From positions 1 to 64,000 of the forward strand of contig NZ_JBBDHC010000009.1 in NCBI RefSeq assembly GCF_037203605.1: 64,000 nucleotides of DNA, written 5' to 3'. The notes below the pieces were generated by a model, which saw only the letters and a program-made list of their open reading frames with translations, was not told where the DNA came from and ran no database searches. Made by a program: the position numbers and the translations under genes. Shown in pieces: positions 36,530 through 44,408 of the stretch. Numbering within the stretch: the stretch's first letter is position 1; each line of letters starts with the position of its first letter. This DNA comes from Denitratimonas tolerans (GTDB lineage Bacteria; Pseudomonadota; Gammaproteobacteria; Xanthomonadales; Xanthomonadaceae).

Positions 36530-39349
36530 ATGCAGGAACCACTCTCCAAGTCGGTCGTAGGAAACCTGCCCGGACAGCGCAGGATGCTGGATGTGGTTCG
36601 CGATGCGCTTCTTTCTGCCAATCGAGTGTCCATCGCAGTGTCGTTCTTCCGATACAGCGGATTCGGTCTCATATGCGAAGAGCTGGAGCAATTTCAAGCA
36701 CGGGGTGGAACATTACGACTTCTGGTCTCCACTTATATGTGCGTTACTCAGCCAGAAGCTCTGAAAGCAGTCCTAGAATATCCAGGCGTGATCAGCCGCC
36801 TTCATCTAGCCCACCAACAGGGCTGTAAAGATCAAGGGCTGCACGCCAAAATGTATGTAATCGAGGACGAGCCGGCGGAGTGCTGGATCGGATCTTCGAA
36901 CTTCACCAAGGGCGGGCTATCAACCAATATTGAGGCAAACCTGCGGCATGTCGGACAGCATGAATTGCTCGAAGCACAAGGTCTGTTCGAATACCTCTGG
37001 TTGAGGGAAGATGCGTTTCCTCTAAGCCACGAGCTGATCGACGCTTACGCGCAGACAGTTCGTCAATCATTAGTGCAGCCGGCAAAGATTCCGGCTACAC
37101 ACATCGATCAGTCCCAGCCTGTGTATGGCAGTGAAAGGAACGTAAAGCCCAATCAAGCGCAAGTCGAAGCGCTGACTCGATTGAACGAGTTGCGAGAGAG
37201 CGGTGAGCGTCGAGCAGCTGTTGTTGCGGCGCCGGGAGTTGGTAAAACCTTTCTTGCTGCGTTCGATGCGCTGGCTCATGGGGCACGAAGCCTTCTGTTC
37301 CTATCGAATCGACTGGAGCATCTCACTCAGGCAGAGCGAACATTCAATTCGGTATTTGGGGACACCCGCATTTATGGCCGAGCATACGGTGGTCGCCTAG
37401 ACACAAACGTCGATTTCGTGTTCGCTACGATTGCGTCTGCCAGCAACAGCACCAAGCTAACGGGCCGCACCTTCGAATATGTTGTGGTGGATGAATTCCA
37501 TCATGCATCAGCGCCGTCCTATCGCGCCCTGCTAGCTCAGCTGGATTATGATTTTTTGCTGGGCCTCACGGCCACCCCAGAGCGTCAGGATGGTCACGAT
37601 GTACTTGCTCTTTGCGATTACAATGTTGCCTACGAAGTTCGGCTGGTGGAGGCGATAAATCGAGGCTGGCTGCTTCCTTTCCACTATTTTGGTATCGCTG
37701 ACGAAAGCGTAGATTATGGCTCGATCCCATGGCGCTCTGGTGGATTTGACCCAGAGCGCCTGGAAAATGCTCTGATGGTTGAGAACCGCGTAGATGAGAT
37801 GCTTCATCACTGTCGAATTCGTGGATTTGATGGACCAAAGCGTATTGCGGTTGGCTTCTGTGCTGGAGTCCGACATGCTCAGTATATGGCCGATGCGTTA
37901 CGCAGGCGGGGCATTGAGGCTCGTGCAGTCACCGGGATGGATCATGTTGCCGAGCGCGAAAAAATCTATAAGCAGCTTCAAGACCCCTCACACCCCCTGG
38001 AGTGGCTGTTTGTAGCGGATGTCCTAAATGAGGGTGTGGATCTTCCGGCGATTAATACTGTGGTGTTCCTGCGCCCAACTGAATCCGCAACTATCTTTAT
38101 TCAGCAGCTTGGTCGCGGCCTGCGATTGACGCCACAGTCGGAGGTTTTGACAGTGCTTGATTTCGTCGGTCATCACCGTTCGGCTTGGCTGGCAGTTGAC
38201 GCGTTAGATGCGTTGAGCGACCGCAACGCCCCGCGCGGCCCAAGCACGGTACCTCTTCTGGATATCACACCGCCCAAAGATTGCGAGATTGTTCTTGATG
38301 CAAAGACGGTCGAGATTCTTAAAAAGGTACAGCGCTACGCCCCCTCGCGCAAGGATCTTTGTTTGACCGCCTATAAGCGCCTACATCAAGAACTAGATAT
38401 TAGCCGGCCACAACTGGTGGATTTGCTATCCGACGCAAATATGCCAACTCCATCCGATGTGCGCAGCGCATTTGGAAGCTGGATTGGATTGCGTCAAGCC
38501 GCTGAAGATGCGCAGGCTTGGGAGCTTTCGCTTGATCGGGACAGCGCCAGTTATCAATTACTCTTGTCTGCAGAAAAGGACTGGCAAGCGCAGCGCGTCT
38601 ATCCATATGCTGCACTATGGGGTATGTGTGCAATGCCCGATGATCCCGATGCGGGTTACGAAGCGTTTTATCAGCGATTTCCGCGTTGGCGCGCAGAGTA
38701 CAAGCCATACGCCGAGTCCAAAGTGGCGGATACGCTCAAGCGTAAGCTTGGAGACTTGTTTGATGGCGTTGGGCTAACCAAAGGGGCGAGGCAAGAAATC
38801 CCAGCCGATTTGCTGCGAGAAGAAATCGAAGGCCGCATCCAGTACACCTTGGAAAAAGACTTTCGATCACGGCACGGCGGCATTTTGCGTCGTCCGGAAG
38901 CACTGGACTTGCATCGCGGTTACAGTCGGCAAGAGATCGTCAACCACTTTAATAGTCAGTATGATCCGGCGCGGCATAATATGGGCGTGATGACCTTTGA
39001 TTGTGCCGGTGAGCACATAGTCATTATTACTAAGCTAGATACGAGCAGCGCAATTGCGCGTCACCAATACACCAACCGCATCAAAGATGACTCCCACTTT
39101 ATGTGGACAAGTCAGAATAAGCAGACTAGAAACTCCGGTACTGGCCGAATGATCGTCGAGCACCGTAACCTAGGAATCACGTTACACCTGTTTGTGCAAC
39201 CGAGCTCGCACAGCATGGCCAGTTATCTTGGTCCTGTCGATTTTATTTCTGCGGAAGAAGACGCCCCTATGCGAGTTACATTTCAGTTGCGCAACCGTAT
39301 TCCTAGCATGGTCATTGAGCAGCTGCAGGGTGAACAGCGTAAGGATTAG
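36530..39349 (+). CDS. PLD-nuclease / SF2 helicase / DUF3427 protein, probable defence gene
   Basis: 939 residues in a lone gene. Residues 20-165 are a phospholipase-D-type nuclease with a single half-motif: His105-x-Lys107 in GLHAKMY, then GSSN at 121-124. The usual Asp is replaced by Glu. Residues 205-560 are a superfamily 2 helicase: Walker A APGVGKT at 234-240, DEFHH at 321-325, TATPER near 348 and QQLGRGLRL near 529. The last 160 residues are a DUF3427 domain (FMWTSQNKQTRNSGTGRMI, ITLHLFVQ). The triple fusion recurs in defence islands from memory; homologues are thought to unwind and cut foreign or modified DNA. Base composition and codon use are clearly less GC-rich than all neighbours, implying transfer. 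Ribosome site GAGAAAGG. Confidence 0.85.
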   Translation: MQEPLSKSVVGNLPGQRRMLDVVRDALLSANRVSIAVSFFRYSGFGLICEELEQFQARGGTLRLLVSTYMCVTQPEALKAVLEYPGVISRLHLAHQQGCKDQGLHAKMYVIEDEPAECWIGSSNFTKGGLSTNIEANLRHVGQHELLEAQGLFEYLWLREDAFPLSHELIDAYAQTVRQSLVQPAKIPATHIDQSQPVYGSERNVKPNQAQVEALTRLNELRESGERRAAVVAAPGVGKTFLAAFDALAHGARSLLFLSNRLEHLTQAERTFNSVFGDTRIYGRAYGGRLDTNVDFVFATIASASNSTKLTGRTFEYVVVDEFHHASAPSYRALLAQLDYDFLLGLTATPERQDGHDVLALCDYNVAYEVRLVEAINRGWLLPFHYFGIADESVDYGSIPWRSGGFDPERLENALMVENRVDEMLHHCRIRGFDGPKRIAVGFCAGVRHAQYMADALRRRGIEARAVTGMDHVAEREKIYKQLQDPSHPLEWLFVADVLNEGVDLPAINTVVFLRPTESATIFIQQLGRGLRLTPQSEVLTVLDFVGHHRSAWLAVDALDALSDRNAPRGPSTVPLLDITPPKDCEIVLDAKTVEILKKVQRYAPSRKDLCLTAYKRLHQELDISRPQLVDLLSDANMPTPSDVRSAFGSWIGLRQAAEDAQAWELSLDRDSASYQLLLSAEKDWQAQRVYPYAALWGMCAMPDDPDAGYEAFYQRFPRWRAEYKPYAESKVADTLKRKLGDLFDGVGLTKGARQEIPADLLREEIEGRIQYTLEKDFRSRHGGILRRPEALDLHRGYSRQEIVNHFNSQYDPARHNMGVMTFDCAGEHIVIITKLDTSSAIARHQYTNRIKDDSHFMWTSQNKQTRNSGTGRMIVEHRNLGITLHLFVQPSSHSMASYLGPVDFISAEEDAPMRVTFQLRNRIPSMVIEQLQGEQRKD

Positions 39350-39745
39350 ATGCACCGTGCCAATGGAGGTTTGGTTTGGCCAGATTTTGCAGATATCCTG
39401 CGTTATAATCCATAGCAAAACTCGACCTGATTAGCCCCTCCCTCAGTTATGCTCAGACGGAAAGTTCCCTCTCCTCTATTTGCATGGGGAGAGGAAGCTC
39501 TACAGCTGCGCCCTGGGGCTAGTCAGGAAACTTAATTCTCCTAAAGTCCTTGCGGCGCCCCACCAGCGGCTAAGGAAAGGAGTTTGTGACTAAGACTTGA
39601 CATTAATCAAAGTCTGCGTATGTCTGGTCATTTCTACACCCCAGCCCATGGCGAAGCTCGGCACATGACACCTCGCGAGAAGCAGCCCGCCAATCAGTGC
39701 GTCGAAGCGTTTCATCGTCGGACTCTTCGGTGCACGTAACGACAG
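39350..39745. other. AT-richer intergenic region after the helicase gene
   Basis: About 396 bases with no convincing gene, still in the island's lower GC. It contains one inverted repeat, CCTCTCC / GGAGAGG (39468-39494, 13-base loop), without a T-run, which may be a weak terminator. The right edge of the island falls here, before the GC-rich higA gene. Confidence 0.5.
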
Positions 39746-40033
39746 CTACGCCGCCACCAGCTTTCTCACCTTCAGTTCGCTGCGGTGCTGCTCGGCCTGC
39801 CAGAGCTCGTACTGCGACTGCTGCGCCAGCCAGCTCTCCGGGGTGGTGTCGAAGGCGATGGAGAGGCGCAGCGCCATCTCCGGGCTGATGCCGGCCCGGC
39901 CGTTGAGGATGGCGCTCAGCGTCTTGCGACTGACGCCCAGCGCCTCTGCAGCGTCCGTGACGGAAATACCCAGCGGCTCCAGGCAGAGCTCACGCAGTAC
40001 TTCACCGGGATGGGGAGGGTTGTGCATGCGCAT
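39746..40033 (-). CDS. higA: HigA-family antitoxin (orphan)
   Basis: 95 residues. MRMHNPPHPGEVLRELCLEPLGISVTDAAEALGVSRKTLS is the classic HigA/VapI helix-turn-helix antitoxin; the NGRAGISPEMALRLSIAFDTTPE segment completes the DNA-binding domain. It normally neutralises the HigB ribosome-dependent mRNase and represses its own operon. Here only the tail of higB remains upstream, so the antitoxin is orphaned. The ORF itself is intact. Confidence 0.92.
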   Translation of the reverse strand: MRMHNPPHPGEVLRELCLEPLGISVTDAAEALGVSRKTLSAILNGRAGISPEMALRLSIAFDTTPESWLAQQSQYELWQAEQHRSELKVRKLVAA

Positions 40034-40042
40034 GGCGAAACC

Positions 40043-40111
40043 TCAGTGGTAGTCCCCGTAGTTCACGACCTCGGCGTCCCCGGCTTCAATGCCCCTCCAG
40101 TCGCTTCTGGA
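40043..40111 (-). pseudogene. 3' remnant of higB toxin gene
   Basis: Reading into higA on the same strand, the last codons before a stop at 40043 encode SDWRGIEAGDAEVVNYGDYH. This resembles the conserved HigB C-terminus (W-x-G, D-A-x-x-V, DYH) and lies 9 bases before higA, where higB should end. Everything upstream of that is lost: lipB's 3' end lies at 40128. The toxin is therefore deleted apart from its tail. Confidence 0.55.
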
Positions 40112-40127
40112 CTCCTGTTGCGAACGC

Positions 40128-40817
40128 TCAGGCCGCCTCGATCGCCGGCGCCTGCGCGGCGATCGGCACCAGCCGCAGCTCGCGGCACAGCTCGCGCACC
40201 AGCACCGGGGCGACGATGGCGGGGTGGGTGGCGGCACCGAGATCGGTCATCTGGGTGACGGCCAGGCCGCGGTAGCCGCAGGGGTTGATGCGCGAGAAGG
40301 GCGCAAGGTCCATGGCGATGTTGAAGGCCAGGCCGTGGAAGCTGCAGCCGCGCCGCACCCGCAGGCCGAGCGCGGCGATTTTCGCCTCGCCCACGTATAC
40401 GCCCGGCGCGCCTTCGCGCCGCGCCGCGGCGATGTTCCATTCTTCCAGGGTATTGATGATGGCCTGCTCGATGCGGCACACCAGCTGGCGCACGCCGATG
40501 CCCAGGCGGCGCAGGTCGATCATCGGATAGGCCACGATCTGGCCCGGGCCGTGGTAGGTGACCTGACCGCCGCGATCCACCGCCACCACCGGGATGTCGC
40601 CCGGCGCCAGCAGGTGCTCGGCCTTGCCGGCCTGGCCCTGGGTGAAGACCGGGTCGTGCTCGACCAGCCACAGTTCGTCCTCGGTATCGGCGTCGCGCGC
40701 GTCGGTGAAGGCCTGCATCGCGTGCCACACCGGCTCGTAGGCGCGGCGGCCCAGATCGCGTACCAGCACCGACCGCAGCGGGGCCGGATCGGGCGATGGC
40801 TCGATCAAACCGTCCAC
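40128..40817 (-). CDS. lipB: Octanoyl-[acyl carrier protein]:protein N-octanoyltransferase
   Basis: 229 residues. LipB transfers octanoate from ACP to lipoyl domains, the first step of lipoate synthesis. Conserved parts: LWLVEHDPVFTQGQAG, the active-site loop DRGGQVTYHGPGQ, Lys146 in GEAKIAALG, and the catalytic Cys180 in INPCGYRGLAVTQM. Normal length. Its first codons overlap the ybeD-like gene by 13 bases. lipA, often next in line, is absent; the higB remnant and higA occupy that side. Confidence 0.95.
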   Translation of the reverse strand: MDGLIEPSPDPAPLRSVLVRDLGRRAYEPVWHAMQAFTDARDADTEDELWLVEHDPVFTQGQAGKAEHLLAPGDIPVVAVDRGGQVTYHGPGQIVAYPMIDLRRLGIGVRQLVCRIEQAIINTLEEWNIAAARREGAPGVYVGEAKIAALGLRVRRGCSFHGLAFNIAMDLAPFSRINPCGYRGLAVTQMTDLGAATHPAIVAPVLVRELCRELRLVPIAAQAPAIEAA

Positions 40818-41092
40818 TTCACTTCCGGATGGCCGCGCAGCGCGGTGTGCGCGGCGTCGTACTGGGCGCGGTCGATGGCTTCGAAGACGATCCGCACGGA
40901 GACGTAGCGCCCGCCGCTGGAGCCGCGCACGGTCACCTCCTCGTGTCGGACCGCCACGCCAAGCGCTTCCAGCAGCGCCGGCAGCTCGCGCTCGAGCGCG
41001 GCCGTGGCCGCGCCCATCGCCGAAAGTTCGAAGACGCCGGGGAACTGGAAGCCGTGGTCGGGGTTGTCGCTCTGGAGGATGCAGGTATTCAT
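40805..41092 (-). CDS. ybeD: DUF493 (YbeD-like) protein
   Basis: 95 residues, ACT-like fold family DUF493: FQFPGVFELSAMGAA, then VRGSSGGRYVSVRIVFEA and AQYDAAHTALRGHPEVKWTV. It commonly lies between dacA and lipB and overlaps lipB here. Proposed regulatory role in lipoate metabolism, unproven. Confidence 0.88.
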   Translation of the reverse strand: MNTCILQSDNPDHGFQFPGVFELSAMGAATAALERELPALLEALGVAVRHEEVTVRGSSGGRYVSVRIVFEAIDRAQYDAAHTALRGHPEVKWTV

Positions 41093-41143
41093 CGCCCCAT
41101 TATCGGGGCGATGACTGCGATTCCCAAGCGTCGGGCGGAGCGG

Positions 41144-42430
41144 CTACCGTTCCAGGATCGCCGTCACGCCCATGCCGCCGGCGGTGCAGATCGAGATCAG
41201 CCCGCGGCCCTTGCCCCTTTCCTTGAGCAACCGCGCGAGGGTGGCGACGATGCGCCCGCCGGTGGCGGCGAAGGGATGGCCGAAGGCGAGCGAGGAGCCG
41301 ACGACGTTGAACTTCGCCGGATCGATGCGGCCGAGCGCGCCGTCCAGACCGAGGCGCTCGCGGCAGAAGGTTTCCGATTCCCACGCCCGCAGGGTGCACA
41401 GCACCTGCGCCGCGAAGGCTTCGTGGATTTCGTAGAAATCGAAGTCCTGCAGCGTCAGCCCGTGGCGCGCCAGCATCTGCGGCACCGCCCAGGCCGGTGC
41501 CAACAGCAAGCCTTCGCCGTGCACGAAGTCGACGGCGGCCACCTGCGCATCGACGATCCAGGCCTCGACCTCCAAGCCGTGCGCCTTGGCCCAGTCCTCG
41601 GTGCCCAGCAGCACCGCCGAGGCACCGTCGCTGAGCGGGGTGGAGTTGCCGGCGGTCAGCGTGCCCTTGCCCGAGCTCTTGTCGAACGCGGGCTTCAGGG
41701 TGGCGAGTTTTTCGACCGAGGTGTCCGGGCGCAGGATGTTGTCGCGGGTGACGCCGCGGAAGGGCACCACGAGATCCTCGAAGAAGCCGCGCTCGTAGGC
41801 GGCAGCGGCCTTGCGGTGCGAGTCGTAGGCGAGCTGGTCCTGGTCGGCGCGCGCGATGTTCCATTCCTTGGCCATCAGCTCGCAGTGGTCGCCCATGCTC
41901 ATGCCGGTGCGCGGCTCGGCCACGCCGGGGAATTCGGGCTTGAGCTCGCGGAAGGAAAAACCCTTGAAGGCGCGCAGCCGCTCGCCGACGCTGCGCGCGC
42001 GGTTGAGGTCCAGCAGGCGCCGGCGCAGCGCCTTGTTCACCGAGATCGGCACGTCCGAGGTGGTGTCGGATCCGCCGCCGATGCCCGAATCGATCTGGCC
42101 CAGCGCGATCTTGTTGGCCACGGTGATGATGCTGTCCAGGCTGGTGCCGCAGGCGCGCTGCAGGGTCAGGCCGGGCGTGGTGGGAGCCAGCCCCGAGGAC
42201 AGCGTCGCCTCGCGCGCGAGGTTCCAGTCGGAGGAATGCTTGAGTACCGCGCCCATCGCCACTTCGCCCAGGCGCTCGCCGTGCAGGCCGAAGCGTTCGA
42301 CCAGCGCACCCAGGGTGCGGATCGACATGCCGAGGTTGCCGACGTCGTAATAGGCGGTGTTGTTGCGGCAGAACGGGATGCGCACGCCGCCGATCACGCC
42401 GGCGCGTCGGGGGGATTGGGTCTTGGCCAT
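41144..42430 (-). CDS. Acetyl-CoA C-acetyltransferase (thiolase, FadI-like)
   Basis: 428 residues. Thiolase with the acylated Cys in QRACGTSLDS, the His in EIHEAFAAQ, FGHPFAATGGR and the second Cys in ICTAGGMG. These features resemble FadI-type 3-ketoacyl-CoA thiolases, which carry GHPFAATG rather than GHPxGxTG. It cleaves 3-ketoacyl-CoA in beta-oxidation or condenses acetyl-CoA in the reverse direction. No fadJ-like partner is adjacent. The ATG at 42430 (MAKTQSPRR) was chosen; a GTG four codons upstream is possible, and neither has a clear ribosome site. Confidence 0.9.
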   Translation of the reverse strand: MAKTQSPRRAGVIGGVRIPFCRNNTAYYDVGNLGMSIRTLGALVERFGLHGERLGEVAMGAVLKHSSDWNLAREATLSSGLAPTTPGLTLQRACGTSLDSIITVANKIALGQIDSGIGGGSDTTSDVPISVNKALRRRLLDLNRARSVGERLRAFKGFSFRELKPEFPGVAEPRTGMSMGDHCELMAKEWNIARADQDQLAYDSHRKAAAAYERGFFEDLVVPFRGVTRDNILRPDTSVEKLATLKPAFDKSSGKGTLTAGNSTPLSDGASAVLLGTEDWAKAHGLEVEAWIVDAQVAAVDFVHGEGLLLAPAWAVPQMLARHGLTLQDFDFYEIHEAFAAQVLCTLRAWESETFCRERLGLDGALGRIDPAKFNVVGSSLAFGHPFAATGGRIVATLARLLKERGKGRGLISICTAGGMGVTAILER

Positions 42431-42524
42431 CGCGGGGCTCACGGCGGTGGGAACGGGGATGCCGCGATGATAGCGCAGTGCCCATACGGTGGCGAACGGA
42501 AAGGCGCGCGGACGCGACGCCTGC

Positions 42525-43457
42525 TCATGCGGCAGCGTCTTTCGGCGGCGGCAGGTCGAACCAGGCCGGCATCGCGGCCCAGAGGAAGAAGCCCCACGAG
42601 CGCTCGCGAATGCGGGTCTGCCAGATGTCCACCGCCTGCTGCGGCAGGCCGGGGTCGGACGGATCGCAGGGTCCGGTGGCGGTCAGGTCGCGCCGGCCGG
42701 TGCGGATGTCCAGCCCGAACTCGACGATCACCACCGGCACTTCCGAGATGCGCGCGATGCCGAACAGCCCCGTGGTGAAGCGCGCCGGGCGGTCGAACAG
42801 CGTGACCGGTTCGGTCGGATCGTTGGGATGGGGCGGCACGTCGAGCATTCCGCAGACCCAGGTGGCCCCCGCCTCGCCCGACCTGAGCGCCTTCACCGAG
42901 CGTCGCACCGCGCCGTCGGGCATCACCAGGCTGCGGCCGTTGACCCGGCGCAGCTGCCACATGCGCAACGCGCCGTACCAGTAGGCCAGGAAGGTGCCGC
43001 CCATGGCGCGGCGGCTGAGCGGGGCGATCAGGCCGGAGATGACGACGTCCTGCTGGCGCAGCGCGCGCAGCGCCCAGAAGCCCGGGCACCAGTGGAAGAA
43101 CACCCCGACCGCGCCGCCCTTCACCTCGGGCCACCGGTCCCAGCCGTCCACGTAGCGCGCCAGCCAGCGATCCGAGCGCGTCATGCACAGGTAGAGATCG
43201 GCGTGGTCCACCAGGCGCGAGAGGCGGAACTGGCGCGCCCACAGCGCCGCATCGTCGATCGGGACGTGCAGCCGCGCCTGCGCCAGCGCGGCCTGCCATT
43301 CCTGGCGGTAAAGCCAGGAAAAACGCGAGCACAGGCGCAGCCAGCGAAACCCCAATGGCCAAGGAACCAGCGCCGACAGTCCGGGGATCAGGTAAAGCTC
43401 CAGCAGGGCGCGCAGTTCCCGGCGCAGCGAGGCGAGCATCGGCGGGGCACACGGCAT
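42525..43457 (-). CDS. Lipid A acyltransferase-like (LPLAT) protein, active site degenerate
   Basis: About 310 residues. Resembles HtrB/LpxL-type acyltransferases in size and in segments such as LFDRPARFTTGLFGIARISEVPVVIVEF, and has an N-terminal hydrophobic stretch for membrane association. Where active enzymes carry HX4D/E, this protein reads FFHWCPGFWAL (His near residue 122) with no acidic residue four positions on. It may be inactive or use altered chemistry. The start is ambiguous (43457 or 43439). Divergent from the next gene, with under 60 bases between. Confidence 0.7.
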   Translation of the reverse strand: MPCAPPMLASLRRELRALLELYLIPGLSALVPWPLGFRWLRLCSRFSWLYRQEWQAALAQARLHVPIDDAALWARQFRLSRLVDHADLYLCMTRSDRWLARYVDGWDRWPEVKGGAVGVFFHWCPGFWALRALRQQDVVISGLIAPLSRRAMGGTFLAYWYGALRMWQLRRVNGRSLVMPDGAVRRSVKALRSGEAGATWVCGMLDVPPHPNDPTEPVTLFDRPARFTTGLFGIARISEVPVVIVEFGLDIRTGRRDLTATGPCDPSDPGLPQQAVDIWQTRIRERSWGFFLWAAMPAWFDLPPPKDAAA

Positions 43458-43513
43458 CGAAAAGGGGACCGCGATGGTACTGTAGCGCCCTGTTTTCCGC
43501 TCCTCGACCCCGC

Positions 43514-44380
43514 ATGATCGCCCCCATTTCAACCCTTGGCGCGCTGGCGCTGGAATGCTCGGCGCCGATGGCGCGCAGCGCGCTGGCGCGCGAGGCGGCC
43601 GCCGAACTCGCCGATCACGTTGCCGCCGATCTGGCGCGCTTCCTGCCGGGCGTGGAGCAGGTGGACCTGGCGCTGGCGGCGGCCGCGTTCGACCCCTCCG
43701 AACTGCTGCGCGCCGGCTGGCCGGTGCACGCCGCGCTGGATGCCCTGGTCGAGCGCGCGCCCGAGCCGCACCTGCCGCGCGTCATGGGCTTTGGCGCGCA
43801 CGAGGGGCAGATGCCCGAGGGCCTGGAGCCCGATCCGGCGCTGCACGGCGGGCCGCTGCGGCTGGTGCCCTTCGTGCTGCGCGGCGATCCGCGCGCCCTC
43901 GCCGCGGTGGCCCGGGAAATGGAGGAAAACCTGCTGGAAAAAGGCATGGCGCAGGCCGCCACCGCCTTCTTCGCCCAGCGCGCCTTCAACGCCCCGATGG
44001 AACACGCCCGCTACCTCAGCCTCAACGACCTGCTCGCCATGACCGCGATGCAGTACGAGCACGCCGGCATCGCGCCGCTGTGGCCGCTGATCGAAAGCGC
44101 CCTGCTGACGCCGGAGCGCGAGGAATGGCTCGATGCCCCGCCCGAGCCGCTGCTGCGCTGGGACGGCAGCGAAGTGCGCATCGCGCTGATGGACCTGCCG
44201 GCCTGGTCCGAGCACGGCTTCCAGCCGCAGGGCATCGACGCCGAGCGCCTCGGGCGCGCCTTCGAGCGCTTCCAGATGCGGCAGCAGCAGTTCGCCGCGG
44301 TGCTGGGCAGCCACGGCATCCCGGTGCGCTTCGATCACTGCGGCACGGGCGACGACCCGCGCCAGGTGCTGCGCGCCTGA
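43514..44380 (+). CDS. Conserved hypothetical protein at the head of the iadA operon
   Basis: 288 residues, not recognised. Mostly helical and Ala/Leu-rich, with no signal peptide or membrane segment, so cytoplasmic. Notable stretches are GFGAHEGQMPEGLEPDPALHGGP, NAPMEHARYLSLNDLLAMTAMQYEHAGIAPLWPLIE and a C-terminal HGIPVRFDHCGTG. The clustered His, Asp and Cys could bind a metal, but no family motif is evident. It lies 28 bases before iadA in the same direction, so a role alongside dipeptide or cyanophycin breakdown is possible but only inferred. Confidence 0.7.
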   Translation: MIAPISTLGALALECSAPMARSALAREAAAELADHVAADLARFLPGVEQVDLALAAAAFDPSELLRAGWPVHAALDALVERAPEPHLPRVMGFGAHEGQMPEGLEPDPALHGGPLRLVPFVLRGDPRALAAVAREMEENLLEKGMAQAATAFFAQRAFNAPMEHARYLSLNDLLAMTAMQYEHAGIAPLWPLIESALLTPEREEWLDAPPEPLLRWDGSEVRIALMDLPAWSEHGFQPQGIDAERLGRAFERFQMRQQQFAAVLGSHGIPVRFDHCGTGDDPRQVLRA

Positions 44381-44408
44381 TCGACATCCACGCCCCGGAG
44401 CCGCCGCC

